From contig NZ_JAAXKX010000029.1 of NCBI RefSeq assembly GCF_012276755.1, positions 1 to 35,611 of the forward strand: a stretch of 35,611 nucleotides of DNA. Reading direction: 5' to 3'. Position 1 is the stretch's first letter; every line of letters starts with the position of its first letter. The position numbers and the translations under genes are program-made. Below, in pieces: positions 11,201-18,165 of the stretch. The notes beneath the pieces are model-generated. The model was not told where the DNA came from, ran no database searches, and saw only the letters and a program-made list of their open reading frames with translations. The stretch comes from Marichromatium bheemlicum (GTDB lineage Bacteria; Pseudomonadota; Gammaproteobacteria; Chromatiales; Chromatiaceae).

Positions 11201-11949
11201 GCGAGGCGGCACAGATCCGTCTCGAGCGGTTGAGCGTCGGCTATGGCGGGCGTGCGGTGCAGCGTGATCTGGACCTGGAGATCCGGCGCGGCGACATCTT
11301 CGTGATCATGGGTGGCAGCGGCTGCGGCAAGAGCACGCTGATGCGCGCTATGACCGGACTGCTGGCGCCGCTGGCTGGGCGTATCCTGTTCGACGGCGAG
11401 TCGTTCTGGGAGGCCTCGCCGGCGGCGCGCGCGCGTCGTATCCGCCGTCACGGGGTGATGTACCAGGGCGGGGCGCTGTGGAGTTCGATGACGCTGGAGG
11501 AGAATGTGGCCTTGCCGTTGCAGCAGTACACCGATCTTGGGCCGCGCCAGGTCCGCGAGCTGGTCGATTACAAGCTCGCGCTGGTCGGGCTGGGCGGGTG
11601 CGGGGCGCTCTATCCGGCCGAGATCAGCGGTGGCATGCGCAAGCGCGCCGGGGTGGCGCGGGCGATGGCGCTCGACCCCGAGGTGCTGTTCTTCGACGAG
11701 CCCTCGGCCGGGCTCGATCCGCTCAGTGCGCGGCTGCTCGACGAGCTGATCGTCGAGCTCAAGCACAGTCTCGGCGCCACCATGGTGGTGATCACCCATG
11801 ATCTGGCGAGCATCTTCGCCATCGCCGACGAGGCGGTCTTCCTCGATGCCGAGCGCGGCACCATGCTCACCACCGGCGATCCGCGCTGGTTGCGCGAGCA
11901 TGCCGATGATGCGCGGGTGCGCGCCTTCTTGCGCCGGGGGGCGGCATGA
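11197..11949 (+). CDS. mlaF: Mla-type lipid ABC transporter ATP-binding protein
   Basis: Cytoplasmic ATPase partner of the preceding permease. The GTG at 11197 (overlapping the mlaE stop as GTGA) gives 250 residues. Walker A is GGSGCGKSTLM, the Q-loop lies at VMYQGGALWSSMTL, the ABC signature is EISGGMRKRAGVARAM with the M-K/R-R-A variant typical of MlaF, Walker B is VLFFDEPSAGLDP, and the H-loop is ITHDL. A longer frame from 10996 is not credible because it lies within mlaE. Confidence 0.94.
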   Translation: MSEAAQIRLERLSVGYGGRAVQRDLDLEIRRGDIFVIMGGSGCGKSTLMRAMTGLLAPLAGRILFDGESFWEASPAARARRIRRHGVMYQGGALWSSMTLEENVALPLQQYTDLGPRQVRELVDYKLALVGLGGCGALYPAEISGGMRKRAGVARAMALDPEVLFFDEPSAGLDPLSARLLDELIVELKHSLGATMVVITHDLASIFAIADEAVFLDAERGTMLTTGDPRWLREHADDARVRAFLRRGAA

Positions 11950-12980
11950 GCCGTCGTGCCAGTCCCACCCTGATCGGTGCCTTCGTGCTCGGCGCGCTGG
12001 CGCTGTTCGTGCTCGCGCTGATCCTGTTCGGCGGTGGCGCGCTGTTTCGTGACCGGGTGGCCTTGCTGACCTATTTCCCTGGTTCGGTGCAGGGATTGTC
12101 GGCTGGCGCCGAGGTGCAGTTTCAGGGGGTGACGGTGGGACAGGTGACCGCCGTCGAGCTGGATTTCTCGCCGACCGATGACGCAGTGCGCATCCCCGTG
12201 CACTACGAGGTCTGGCCCGAGCGGGTGCGGATCAGCCAGGGCACCGAACCACGCGATGCGCGGGCGGTGTTGCGTGACCTGGTGGCGCGCCGTGGGCTGT
12301 ACGCCCGGCTCGAGTCGCTGAGCTTCGTCACCGGTCAATACGTGATCGCGCTCAACCTCGACCCGACACTGAATGCCGTCGCCGACCCCGATGTCGCGCC
12401 CGAGGATGAGGATGTGGTAGTGGTCCCGGCCTTGCCGGCGGTGCGCGACCAACTCGGCGAGATGCTGGGGAACCTGCGCCTCGATGCCCTGGTCGATGAA
12501 GCGACCGGGGCGTTGCGCGGTCTCGGCACCCTGCTCGACTCGGAAGAGGCCGGCGCGCTGGTGAGCAACCTCGACGCCACCCTGACCGAGATCCGCACCC
12601 TGGCGCAGACCTTGGAGCGACAGGTCGACCCCCTGGTGGGGCGCCTCGATCGCACCCTCGGGGTCTATGAGCGGTTGGCGCGGCGTGTCGATGCCGAGGT
12701 GGTGCCAGTGGCGCTCCGACTCGGTGAGACCAGTACGGCATTGACGCAGTTGGCCACGACGCTCGAGGCCCAGGTCGATCCGGTGGCCGGGGCGGCGATC
12801 ACGACCCTGGCGCAGGCCGGGCGGACATTGCGCGATTTCGACGGTCTGATCGCCGACGGGCGCGCCACTCGGCATCAACTCGATCGCGCCCTCGCCGAGC
12901 TGACGCGCTCGGCGCGGGCGCTGCGTGGGCTGGCCGACTACCTGCAGCGCCACCCCGAGGCGCTGCTGCGAGGCAAGTAG
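11946..12980 (+). CDS. mlaD: MlaD-family MCE-domain lipid-binding protein
   Basis: Membrane-anchored periplasmic MCE protein that forms a ring handling lipids for the MlaE/MlaF transporter. The 344-residue protein has one N-terminal membrane helix (about 9-31), a single MCE domain (about 38-120, YFPGSVQGLSAGAEVQFQGV) and a long C-terminal region (about 160-340) rich in Leu, Thr and Glu that looks helical, with heptad-like TLAQTLERQVDPLVGRLDRTL and a second similar TLEAQVDPVAG block. This is longer than E. coli MlaD (183 residues) and resembles extended single-MCE proteins. ATG overlaps the mlaF stop by 4 bases. The auxiliary lipoprotein (DUF330/PqiC-like) often found next is absent. Confidence 0.92.
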   Translation: MSRRASPTLIGAFVLGALALFVLALILFGGGALFRDRVALLTYFPGSVQGLSAGAEVQFQGVTVGQVTAVELDFSPTDDAVRIPVHYEVWPERVRISQGTEPRDARAVLRDLVARRGLYARLESLSFVTGQYVIALNLDPTLNAVADPDVAPEDEDVVVVPALPAVRDQLGEMLGNLRLDALVDEATGALRGLGTLLDSEEAGALVSNLDATLTEIRTLAQTLERQVDPLVGRLDRTLGVYERLARRVDAEVVPVALRLGETSTALTQLATTLEAQVDPVAGAAITTLAQAGRTLRDFDGLIADGRATRHQLDRALAELTRSARALRGLADYLQRHPEALLRGK

Positions 12981-13015
12981 CGAGCAGGCTCGATCGTGGG
13001 CGATGGCTGGCGGTG

Positions 13016-13045
13016 TTGGTGTGGCGCCGGCCTGGTTTGTATATA
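13016..13045 (+). promoter_or_regulatory. Possible promoter of the gene at 13089
   Basis: TTGGTG and TATATA are separated by 18 bases inside an AT-rich patch between mlaD and the next gene, in otherwise very GC-rich DNA. The T-run just downstream has no clear hairpin before it, so a terminator reading is weaker. Low confidence. Confidence 0.35.
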
Positions 13046-13088
13046 AGTTTTTTCTAATGTTTTGGCGGTCGCGACGGAGGGGGCTGTC

Positions 13089-13595
13089 ATGGTTGAGACC
13101 CGAGTCAAGATGGATGGACGACGTCGGGCTCGCCCGATCCTGATCTGGACCGTGCTGGCGGTGTTGGTTGCGGTGCCGGCCACATGGTTCGCGGTGCGTG
13201 GACTGCTCACCGGGATTGCCCCCGATGCGCGCTGGATCAGTGCCGATCCCGGTTGTGATCTCGCCACGCGGGCGTGTGACCTGGCACTGCCTGGTGGTGG
13301 TGCGGTGCGGCTGGCGGTTACGCCTCACGACCCGATCCCCTTGATCACGCCGCTACGCCTGCAGGTCGCCGTCACCGAGCGTGAGGTCGAGAGCGTTGCG
13401 GTCGACTTCGCCGGTGTCGATATGGAGATGGGCTACAACCGCATCACCCTCGATCCGCTCGGTGCGGGACGCTTCGCCGGTAAGGGGATGCTCCCGGTCT
13501 GCGCGCGTACCCTGATGCGCTGGGAGGCACGGGTCTTACTCGAGACCCCGGACGGCCTGCTGGTCGCCCCCTTCCGCTTCGAGACCCGGCGTTAG
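13089..13595 (+). CDS. Membrane-anchored periplasmic protein of unknown function
   Basis: I cannot name the function. From the ATG at 13089 (GGAGG 9 bases upstream) the protein has 168 residues: a short basic N-terminus, one membrane segment (about 16-38), and a periplasmic domain of predicted beta character. Three cysteines (56, 63, 138) and the block DFAGVDMEMGYNRITLDP followed by GKGMLPVCARTLMRWEARV stand out. The Met-rich MEMG and nearby MLPVC invite comparison with FixH/YtkA-like or copper-chaperone-associated proteins, but this is only inference. It lies 108 bases past mlaD, so may or may not belong to that operon. Its TAG stop coincides with the first bases of the 7-bp repeat array. 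Confidence 0.75.
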   Translation: MVETRVKMDGRRRARPILIWTVLAVLVAVPATWFAVRGLLTGIAPDARWISADPGCDLATRACDLALPGGGAVRLAVTPHDPIPLITPLRLQVAVTEREVESVAVDFAGVDMEMGYNRITLDPLGAGRFAGKGMLPVCARTLMRWEARVLLETPDGLLVAPFRFETRR

Positions 13596-13652
13596 CCGCC
13601 AGCCGCCAGCCGCCAGCCGCCAGCCGCCAGCCGCCAGCCGCCAGCCGCCAGC
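13594..13652. repeat. 7-bp tandem array, left end of repeat island 1
   Basis: About eight uninterrupted copies of the heptamer GCCGCCA start within the stop codon of the preceding gene. The same array occurs at 20661-20714 in island 2. The related GCTGGTA heptamers at the other end of island 1 are a degenerate inverted version. Confidence 0.9.
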
Positions 13653-13660
13653 ATGGATTG

Positions 13661-14135
13661 AACCGCAAAGGCGCGAAGGGCGCAAAGCAAGCGAACGGTC
13701 TGCAGATCCGTAGACCGGGCAAGGCGCAGTCTCCCCGACTGGAGACTGGAAGCTGATCGCTGGAAGCTGGTTTGAACCGCAAAGGCGCGAAGGGTGCAAA
13801 GCAAGCGAACGGTCTGCAGATCCGCAGACCGGGCAAGGCGCAGTCTCCCCGACTGGAGGCTGGAAGCTGATCGCTGGAAGCTGGTTCGAACCGCAAAGGC
13901 GCGAAGGGCGCAAAGCAAGCGAACGGTCTGCAGATCCGTAGACCGGGCAAGGCGCAGTCTCCCCGACTGGAGACTGGAAGCTGATCGCTGGAAGCTGGTT
14001 TGAACCGCAAAGGCGCGAAGGGCGCAAAGCAAGCGAACGGTCTGCAGATCCGTAGACCGGGCAAGGCGCAGTCTCCCCGACTGGAGGCTGGAAGCTGGTT
14101 CGAACCGCAAAGGCGCGAAGGGCGCAAAGCAAGCG
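13661..14135. repeat. 114-bp direct repeat array, repeat island 1
   Basis: Copies of a 114-bp unit begin (at AACCGCAAAGGCGCG) at 13661, 13775, 13889 and 14003, with a partial fifth at 14103 after a shortened 100-bp unit that lacks 14 bases. Copies differ by only a few bases. Each unit holds two possible small stems: CGGTCT with AGACCG, and AGTCTCC with GGAGACT (imperfect in some copies). Frames read through because 114 is a multiple of three, giving several spurious open frames on the minus strand. No coding function is credible. Confidence 0.93.
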
Positions 14136-14241
14136 ACCAACCTTCAGCAAGCAGCCTCCAGTGTCGGTTTGCGGTCAACTGCGGCGGCACAAGACAATCC
14201 AGCCTCCTTCCTGGAGGCTGGCAACTGGAGGTTCTTCTTCT

Positions 14242-14302
14242 CTTCGCGCCCTTGGCGTCTTTGCGGTTCCATTGTCCTGGTAGCTGGTAGCTGGTAGCTG
14301 GG
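14242..14302. repeat. Inverted core copy and 7-bp array, right end of island 1
   Basis: 14242-14269 is a diverged reverse complement of the core found at the start of each 114-bp unit (ending TTTGCGGTTC). It is followed by three to four copies of the heptamer TAGCTGG up to 14302. Thus island 1 has the same modules at both ends in opposite orientation. The 106 bases between 14136 and 14241 hold only fragmentary repeat-like sequence. Confidence 0.75.
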
Positions 14303-14306
14303 AACC

Positions 14307-14349
14307 AAAAAAAGGAACGCCGCCCGACCCGGCTGGGTGCGAACGGCGT
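14307..14349 (-). terminator. Rho-independent terminator of the feo operon
   Basis: On the minus strand a hairpin with ACGCCG and GGCGGCGT arms and an inner ACCC/GGGT stem is followed by TCC and seven T residues. It lies about 90 bases after the feoC stop and is the first strong terminator downstream of the operon. Confidence 0.8.
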
Positions 14350-14435
14350 AAGGGAGAACTCGGGGACCTGGGCGATCAGGTCCGGGCGGCCCGTCACGTC
14401 CCTGTGACGGTCGACCGCGGGGCGTCAGGTTGGGC

Positions 14436-14654
14436 TCAGCCGACCCACTCGTAGAGCTCGATGGCGACCGGGTCGCAGCTGCTGCAGCCGCTGCAGAGGG
14501 TGCCACTGGGCAGTTTGCGCACCCGGCCCTTGCGTTCGAGCAACTGGAGCATGCCGCGCAGTGCCTCGGGGTCGGTATCGAACCGGTAGGACAGGTCGCG
14601 CAGTGCGGCGCGCCCCTGGGTGCGCAGATGGCTGGTGAGTTCGGACATGATCAT
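14436..14654 (-). CDS. feoC: FeoC-like small regulator of ferrous iron transport
   Basis: Small winged-helix protein that binds or regulates FeoB; some homologues carry an Fe-S cluster. The 72-residue protein has the helix-turn-helix (SHLRTQGRAALRDLSYRFDTDPEALRGMLQLLERKGRVRKL in outline, residues 8-48) and a wing with CSGCSSC (C54, C57, C60). This tight spacing differs from the four spread cysteines of E. coli FeoC. GGAGGG lies 6 bases before the ATG. It follows feoB by 18 bases. Confidence 0.87.
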   Translation of the reverse strand: MIMSELTSHLRTQGRAALRDLSYRFDTDPEALRGMLQLLERKGRVRKLPSGTLCSGCSSCDPVAIELYEWVG

Positions 14655-14672
14655 GAGTGTCCCTCCGTCGGT

Positions 14673-17009
14673 TCAGGCCGGGTCGCGCGCCGGCGTGGCG
14701 AGTGCCGGGTCGCGCCGCGACCACCAGCGCATCCCCAGCACGGTGGCGAGGAAGAGCGCGGTCATGATGCCGATCCAGATCGAGGCGCTGACCGGGTCGC
14801 GGGCGAAGATGGCTGCCTGGTAGAAGATGGTCGCGCTCACGTACCCCAGGCCGGTGGTCCAGAAGGCGGCGAACAGCGCCCAGCCGCCGCTGGTCTCGCG
14901 GGCGATGGCGCCGATGGCGGCCACGCAGGGGAAGTAGAGCAGGATGAACAGCAGGTAGGCGAAGGCCCCGGCGGCGCCGTCGAAACGCTCGTGCATGGCG
15001 CCGAAGGTGGCGCTAGTGACCTCCTGCTCGGCGGCGGCCAGTTCGGGGTCGCTGACCTCGCCGATGCCGACGCCGAGGGGGTCGGACCAGGTGCCGAGCG
15101 CATCGCCCAGCGCCGCCGGGATGGTGGCGAGCGCCTCGGTGAGACCGGCGCCGAGGTCGTAGGGGGCGGCCTCCTCGTCGCTCGCCTCGGGGTCGGCGCC
15201 GAGCGCTGAGTAGGTGGCGTCCAGGGTGCCGACCACCGCTTCCTTGGCGAGCACGCCGGTGAAGATGCCGACGGTGGCCGGCCAGTTCTCGGCGTCGAGG
15301 CCCATCGGGGCGAAGGCCGGGGCGATGGTGCGACCGATCTCGGCGAGCATCGACTGGTCGGTGTCCTCGTTGCCGACGCTGCCGTCGGTGCCGAGGCTGT
15401 TGAGCACGTTGATCACCAGTACCATCGGCACGATGACCTTGCCGGCGCGGAACATGAAACCGCTGGTGCGCTCCCAGGTGCGACGCAGCACACCGCCGAG
15501 GGTGGGCAGGTGGTAGGGCGGTAGCTCCATCACGAAGGGCATCGCCTGGCCCTCGAGCAGGGTGCGCTTGAGCAGGAAGCCGGTGAGCACGGCGGCGAGG
15601 ATGCCGATCAGATACAGCCCGAAGACGACGTTCTGACCGCCGACCGGGAAGAAGGCGGCGGCGAACAGGGCGTAGACCGGCAGCCGCGCGCCGCAGGACA
15701 TGAAGGGCGCCATCAGCACGGTGAGGATACGGTCGCGCGGCTGCTCCAGGGTGCGCGCGGCCATGATCGCCGGCACGTTGCAGCCGAAGCCGACGAGCAG
15801 CGGCACGAAGGACTTGCCCGGCAGCCCGATCGAGCGCATGAAGCGGTCCATGACGAAGGCCGCGCGGGCCATGTAGCCCGAGTCCTCGAGCACCGACATG
15901 AACAGATAGAGGAAGGCGATCACCGGGATGAAGGTGGCCACCACCTGGATACCGCCGCCGATGCCGTCGGCCAGCCCGAGGATTGCCCACTCCGGGGTGC
16001 CGAGGCCGGCGAGCAGGTGCGCCACGCCGTCGACGAAGAGGGTGCCGGCGGCGATGTCGAAGAAGTCGATGAAGGCCCCGCCGATGTTGATGGTGAACAT
16101 GAACATCAGGTACATCACCGCGAGGAAGATCGGGATGCCCAGGGCGCGGTTGAGGATCACCCGGTCGATGCGGTCGGAGAGGCTGCGCGGCATCTCGCCG
16201 CTCTGCGTCAGCGAGGCCTGGGTAGCGGTGTGGGCGAAGCCGTAGCGGGCATCGGCGATGAGGATGTCGATCTGTTCGGCATCCTCGCCGAGCAGGGTGG
16301 TGACCTCTTGTTCGGGCACGCGTTCGCCGACGAGTTCGCGGGCGAGGTCGTCACCCTCGAGCAGGCGGACGGTCAGCCAACGGGCCGGGTCGCCGTGGGC
16401 CGCGGCGATCGGCTCGATGCGCTCGCGCAGCTGCTCGATCGCGCGTTCGAGCGCCGGGGCATAGTCGATCCGCGCATCGGGCAACGGTGGTTGCTCGACG
16501 GCCTGCTGCAGGGTGGTGCGCAGCACGTTGAGCCCGTCGCCGGTGGTGGCCACGATCGGCACCACCGGGCAGCCGAGGCGCTCGGCGAGCGCGGCGGCGT
16601 CGACCCGCAGCCCGCGCTCGGCGGCGACGTCCATCATGTTGAGCGCGACCACCATCGGTCGGCCCATCTCCAGCAGCTGGGTGGTGAGATAGAGGTTACG
16701 CTCGAGGCTGGCGACGTCGACGATGTTGAGGATCAGGTCGGCCTCGCGGGCGTGGACGAAGTCGCGGGCGATGCGCTCGTCGAGCGAGACCGCCCCCTCG
16801 GTGACGTCGAGTGAGTAGGTGCCGGGCAGGTCGATGAGGGTGTAGTCGGCCTCGCCGAAGCGGAAGTGGCCAGTCTTGCGCTCGACCGTCACCCCGGGCC
16901 AGTTGCCGACGCGTTGGCGCGCCCCGGTCAGGGCGTTGAACAGGGTGGTCTTGCCGCAGTTGGGGTTGCCGATGACCCCAATGGTGTAGCTGGTCGTCGA
17001 GGCCGTCAT
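14673..17009 (-). CDS. feoB: Ferrous iron transport protein B
   Basis: Inner-membrane Fe2+ importer with a cytoplasmic G-protein domain. The 778-residue protein starts with the G domain: G1 GNPNCGKTT (14-22), G3 DLPG (60-63), G4 NMMD (124-127). A helical GDI-like linker follows, then two Gate regions: the block FMSVLEDSGYMARAAFVMDR and FVPLLVGFGCNVPAIMAARTLE with its conserved cysteine, and near the C-terminus LYFPCVAAIGAI. Length matches E. coli FeoB (773). ATG overlaps the feoA stop by 4 bases. Confidence 0.98.
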   Translation of the reverse strand: MTASTTSYTIGVIGNPNCGKTTLFNALTGARQRVGNWPGVTVERKTGHFRFGEADYTLIDLPGTYSLDVTEGAVSLDERIARDFVHAREADLILNIVDVASLERNLYLTTQLLEMGRPMVVALNMMDVAAERGLRVDAAALAERLGCPVVPIVATTGDGLNVLRTTLQQAVEQPPLPDARIDYAPALERAIEQLRERIEPIAAAHGDPARWLTVRLLEGDDLARELVGERVPEQEVTTLLGEDAEQIDILIADARYGFAHTATQASLTQSGEMPRSLSDRIDRVILNRALGIPIFLAVMYLMFMFTINIGGAFIDFFDIAAGTLFVDGVAHLLAGLGTPEWAILGLADGIGGGIQVVATFIPVIAFLYLFMSVLEDSGYMARAAFVMDRFMRSIGLPGKSFVPLLVGFGCNVPAIMAARTLEQPRDRILTVLMAPFMSCGARLPVYALFAAAFFPVGGQNVVFGLYLIGILAAVLTGFLLKRTLLEGQAMPFVMELPPYHLPTLGGVLRRTWERTSGFMFRAGKVIVPMVLVINVLNSLGTDGSVGNEDTDQSMLAEIGRTIAPAFAPMGLDAENWPATVGIFTGVLAKEAVVGTLDATYSALGADPEASDEEAAPYDLGAGLTEALATIPAALGDALGTWSDPLGVGIGEVSDPELAAAEQEVTSATFGAMHERFDGAAGAFAYLLFILLYFPCVAAIGAIARETSGGWALFAAFWTTGLGYVSATIFYQAAIFARDPVSASIWIGIMTALFLATVLGMRWWSRRDPALATPARDPA

Positions 17010-17239
17010 GTCCGCTCCACCTCCAGGATCGCAGCCTCCTCGCGACGCAGGCTCACGCAGGTGCCGCGCACCCGCACCTCCACGGGGTCGCCCATCGGGG
17101 CGACTCGGATCACCTCCAGGGCCACCCCGGGGGTCAGCCCCATCGACAGCAGTTTGCGGCGGTAGGCGTCGGCGCCCGGACGGTAGCCGCGGACGGCTCC
17201 TCGGTCGCCAGCGGAGAATTCTTTCAGGGTCGTATTCAT
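17006..17239 (-). CDS. feoA: Ferrous iron transport protein A
   Basis: Small SH3-like cytoplasmic protein needed for FeoB function. The 77-residue product has RRKLLSMGLTPGVALEVIRVAPMGDPVEVRVRG and ends SLRREEAAILEV, all conserved in FeoA. It is the second of two FeoA-type genes in tandem and overlaps feoB by 4 bases. Confidence 0.95.
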   Translation of the reverse strand: MNTTLKEFSAGDRGAVRGYRPGADAYRRKLLSMGLTPGVALEVIRVAPMGDPVEVRVRGTCVSLRREEAAILEVERT

Positions 17240-17295
17240 CGCGAAGGTCTTGATGTGGTCGGGTGGATACGGACAGGGATGGCGTCAGCGGCCGT

Positions 17296-17508
17296 TCAGG
17301 CCGGGACGTCGGTCACCAGGATCTTGGTGGCCATACCGCCACCGAGGGCGATGCGGGTCTCACCTCGGGCGACGATCAGCCCGCCCCCCTGACGTTGGAC
17401 GACGCGCAGCTCGGTACCCTGGTTGAGTCCGAGTTCGGTGAGCCGGCGCGCAAGCTGGCGACCGCCTTGCAGGGTGCAGACCCGTACCAGGGTGTTGTCG
17501 TTGGCCAT
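17296..17508 (-). CDS. Second FeoA-domain protein, first gene of the feo operon
   Basis: A 70-residue FeoA-type SH3-like protein from the ATG at 17508, with ARRLTELGLNQGTELRVVQRQGGGLIVARGETRIALGGGMATKILV. It keeps the family fold pattern but lacks the APMGDP block of the other copy and ends with the glycine-rich GGGMATKI typical of stand-alone FeoA-domain proteins. The frame is open from 17574, where AAAGGCGG precedes another ATG, so a 92-residue form is possible. It sits 56 bases before feoA, directly behind the Fur-like sites. Role presumed to be modulation of FeoB. Confidence 0.88.
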   Translation of the reverse strand: MANDNTLVRVCTLQGGRQLARRLTELGLNQGTELRVVQRQGGGLIVARGETRIALGGGMATKILVTDVPA

Positions 17509-17596
17509 GGCCAATGGATAGGTCTGGTGTCTGGACTGGCTCGGGGTGGTCAGCGAAGTCGGTGCCGTGCGCATTCGGGTGCCGCCTTTACGTCAA

Positions 17597-17649
17597 TGGG
17601 AATGATTCGCAGGATATGGTTTTATATGCTTTATTGCAAATCGTTCTCA
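17597..17649 (-). promoter_or_regulatory. feo promoter flanked by two Fur-like sites
   Basis: On the minus strand TTGCAA (17639-17634) and TATCCT (17616-17611) are exactly 17 bases apart. The sequence TGAGAACGATTTGCA (17649-17635) overlaps the -35, and TGCGAATCATTCCCA (17611-17597) starts at the last base of the -10 and covers the likely transcription start. Each matches 10 of 14 positions of the 7-1-7 Fur consensus. The arrangement predicts Fur repression of feo by blocking RNA polymerase. Scores were counted by eye. Confidence 0.7.
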
Positions 17650-17686
17650 ATGGCGAGGCTCGCCGCCGGCGGTGCCGGTGCCGATC

Positions 17687-18094
17687 TCAGCCCAGTACTC
17701 GGGCAAGGAAGAACCCGGCGCCACCGACCAGGGTGCACAGCACCACGCCCCACAGGGTATCGATCACGACCAGGCGCAGTGGCCAGTCGGGGAGGGTGGC
17801 CATGTTGGTCAGTTCGTAGGTGATATAGGTGAAGAAGCCGAAGCCTGCGGCCAGCAGCAGGGTTCGGTCGAGCGAGTCGGCCGCCACCCCGGGCAGGATC
17901 GCCATCACCAGGATGCCGGCGACATAGATTAGGTAGAAGGCGATGGCTGCCGGCCAGCGGGTGGTCTCGGCGAGCAGGTGGGCGAGCTGGTCACGATAGA
18001 AGCCGCGGGCGATCACCCCCAGCCACAGTAGATCGATGGCCATGAAGACGGCGAAGGTGAGCAGGTAGAGCTTGGCGACGAACCACGGACCCAT
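17687..18094 (-). CDS. DUF2177 family membrane protein
   Basis: The 135-residue protein has four hydrophobic segments (about 6-27, 47-67, 76-98, 107-133) and the family-type motifs MAIDLLWLGVIARGFYRDQLAHLL and FFTYITYELTNMATLPDWPLRLVVIDTLWG. DUF2177 proteins are inner-membrane proteins of unknown function. It is transcribed toward the feo promoter, 38 bases before the first Fur-like site. A hairpin of C-run and G-run (about 18146-18166) lies between it and the upstream hydrolase gene. Confidence 0.85.
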   Translation of the reverse strand: MGPWFVAKLYLLTFAVFMAIDLLWLGVIARGFYRDQLAHLLAETTRWPAAIAFYLIYVAGILVMAILPGVAADSLDRTLLLAAGFGFFTYITYELTNMATLPDWPLRLVVIDTLWGVVLCTLVGGAGFFLARVLG

Positions 18095-18165
18095 GATGCG
18101 CTCCCGGGGCTGGTGGTGGCCTTCGTCGGCGCCGGGCGGATGACTCCCCCCGGCAGATGGGGGGA

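Noticed and set aside
13444-14397. Minus-strand open frames of 182-317 codons across repeat island 1
   Set aside because: The unit is 114 bases, a multiple of three, so any stop-free frame stays open through all copies; three overlapping frames are open at once and none has a start context or recognisable domain.
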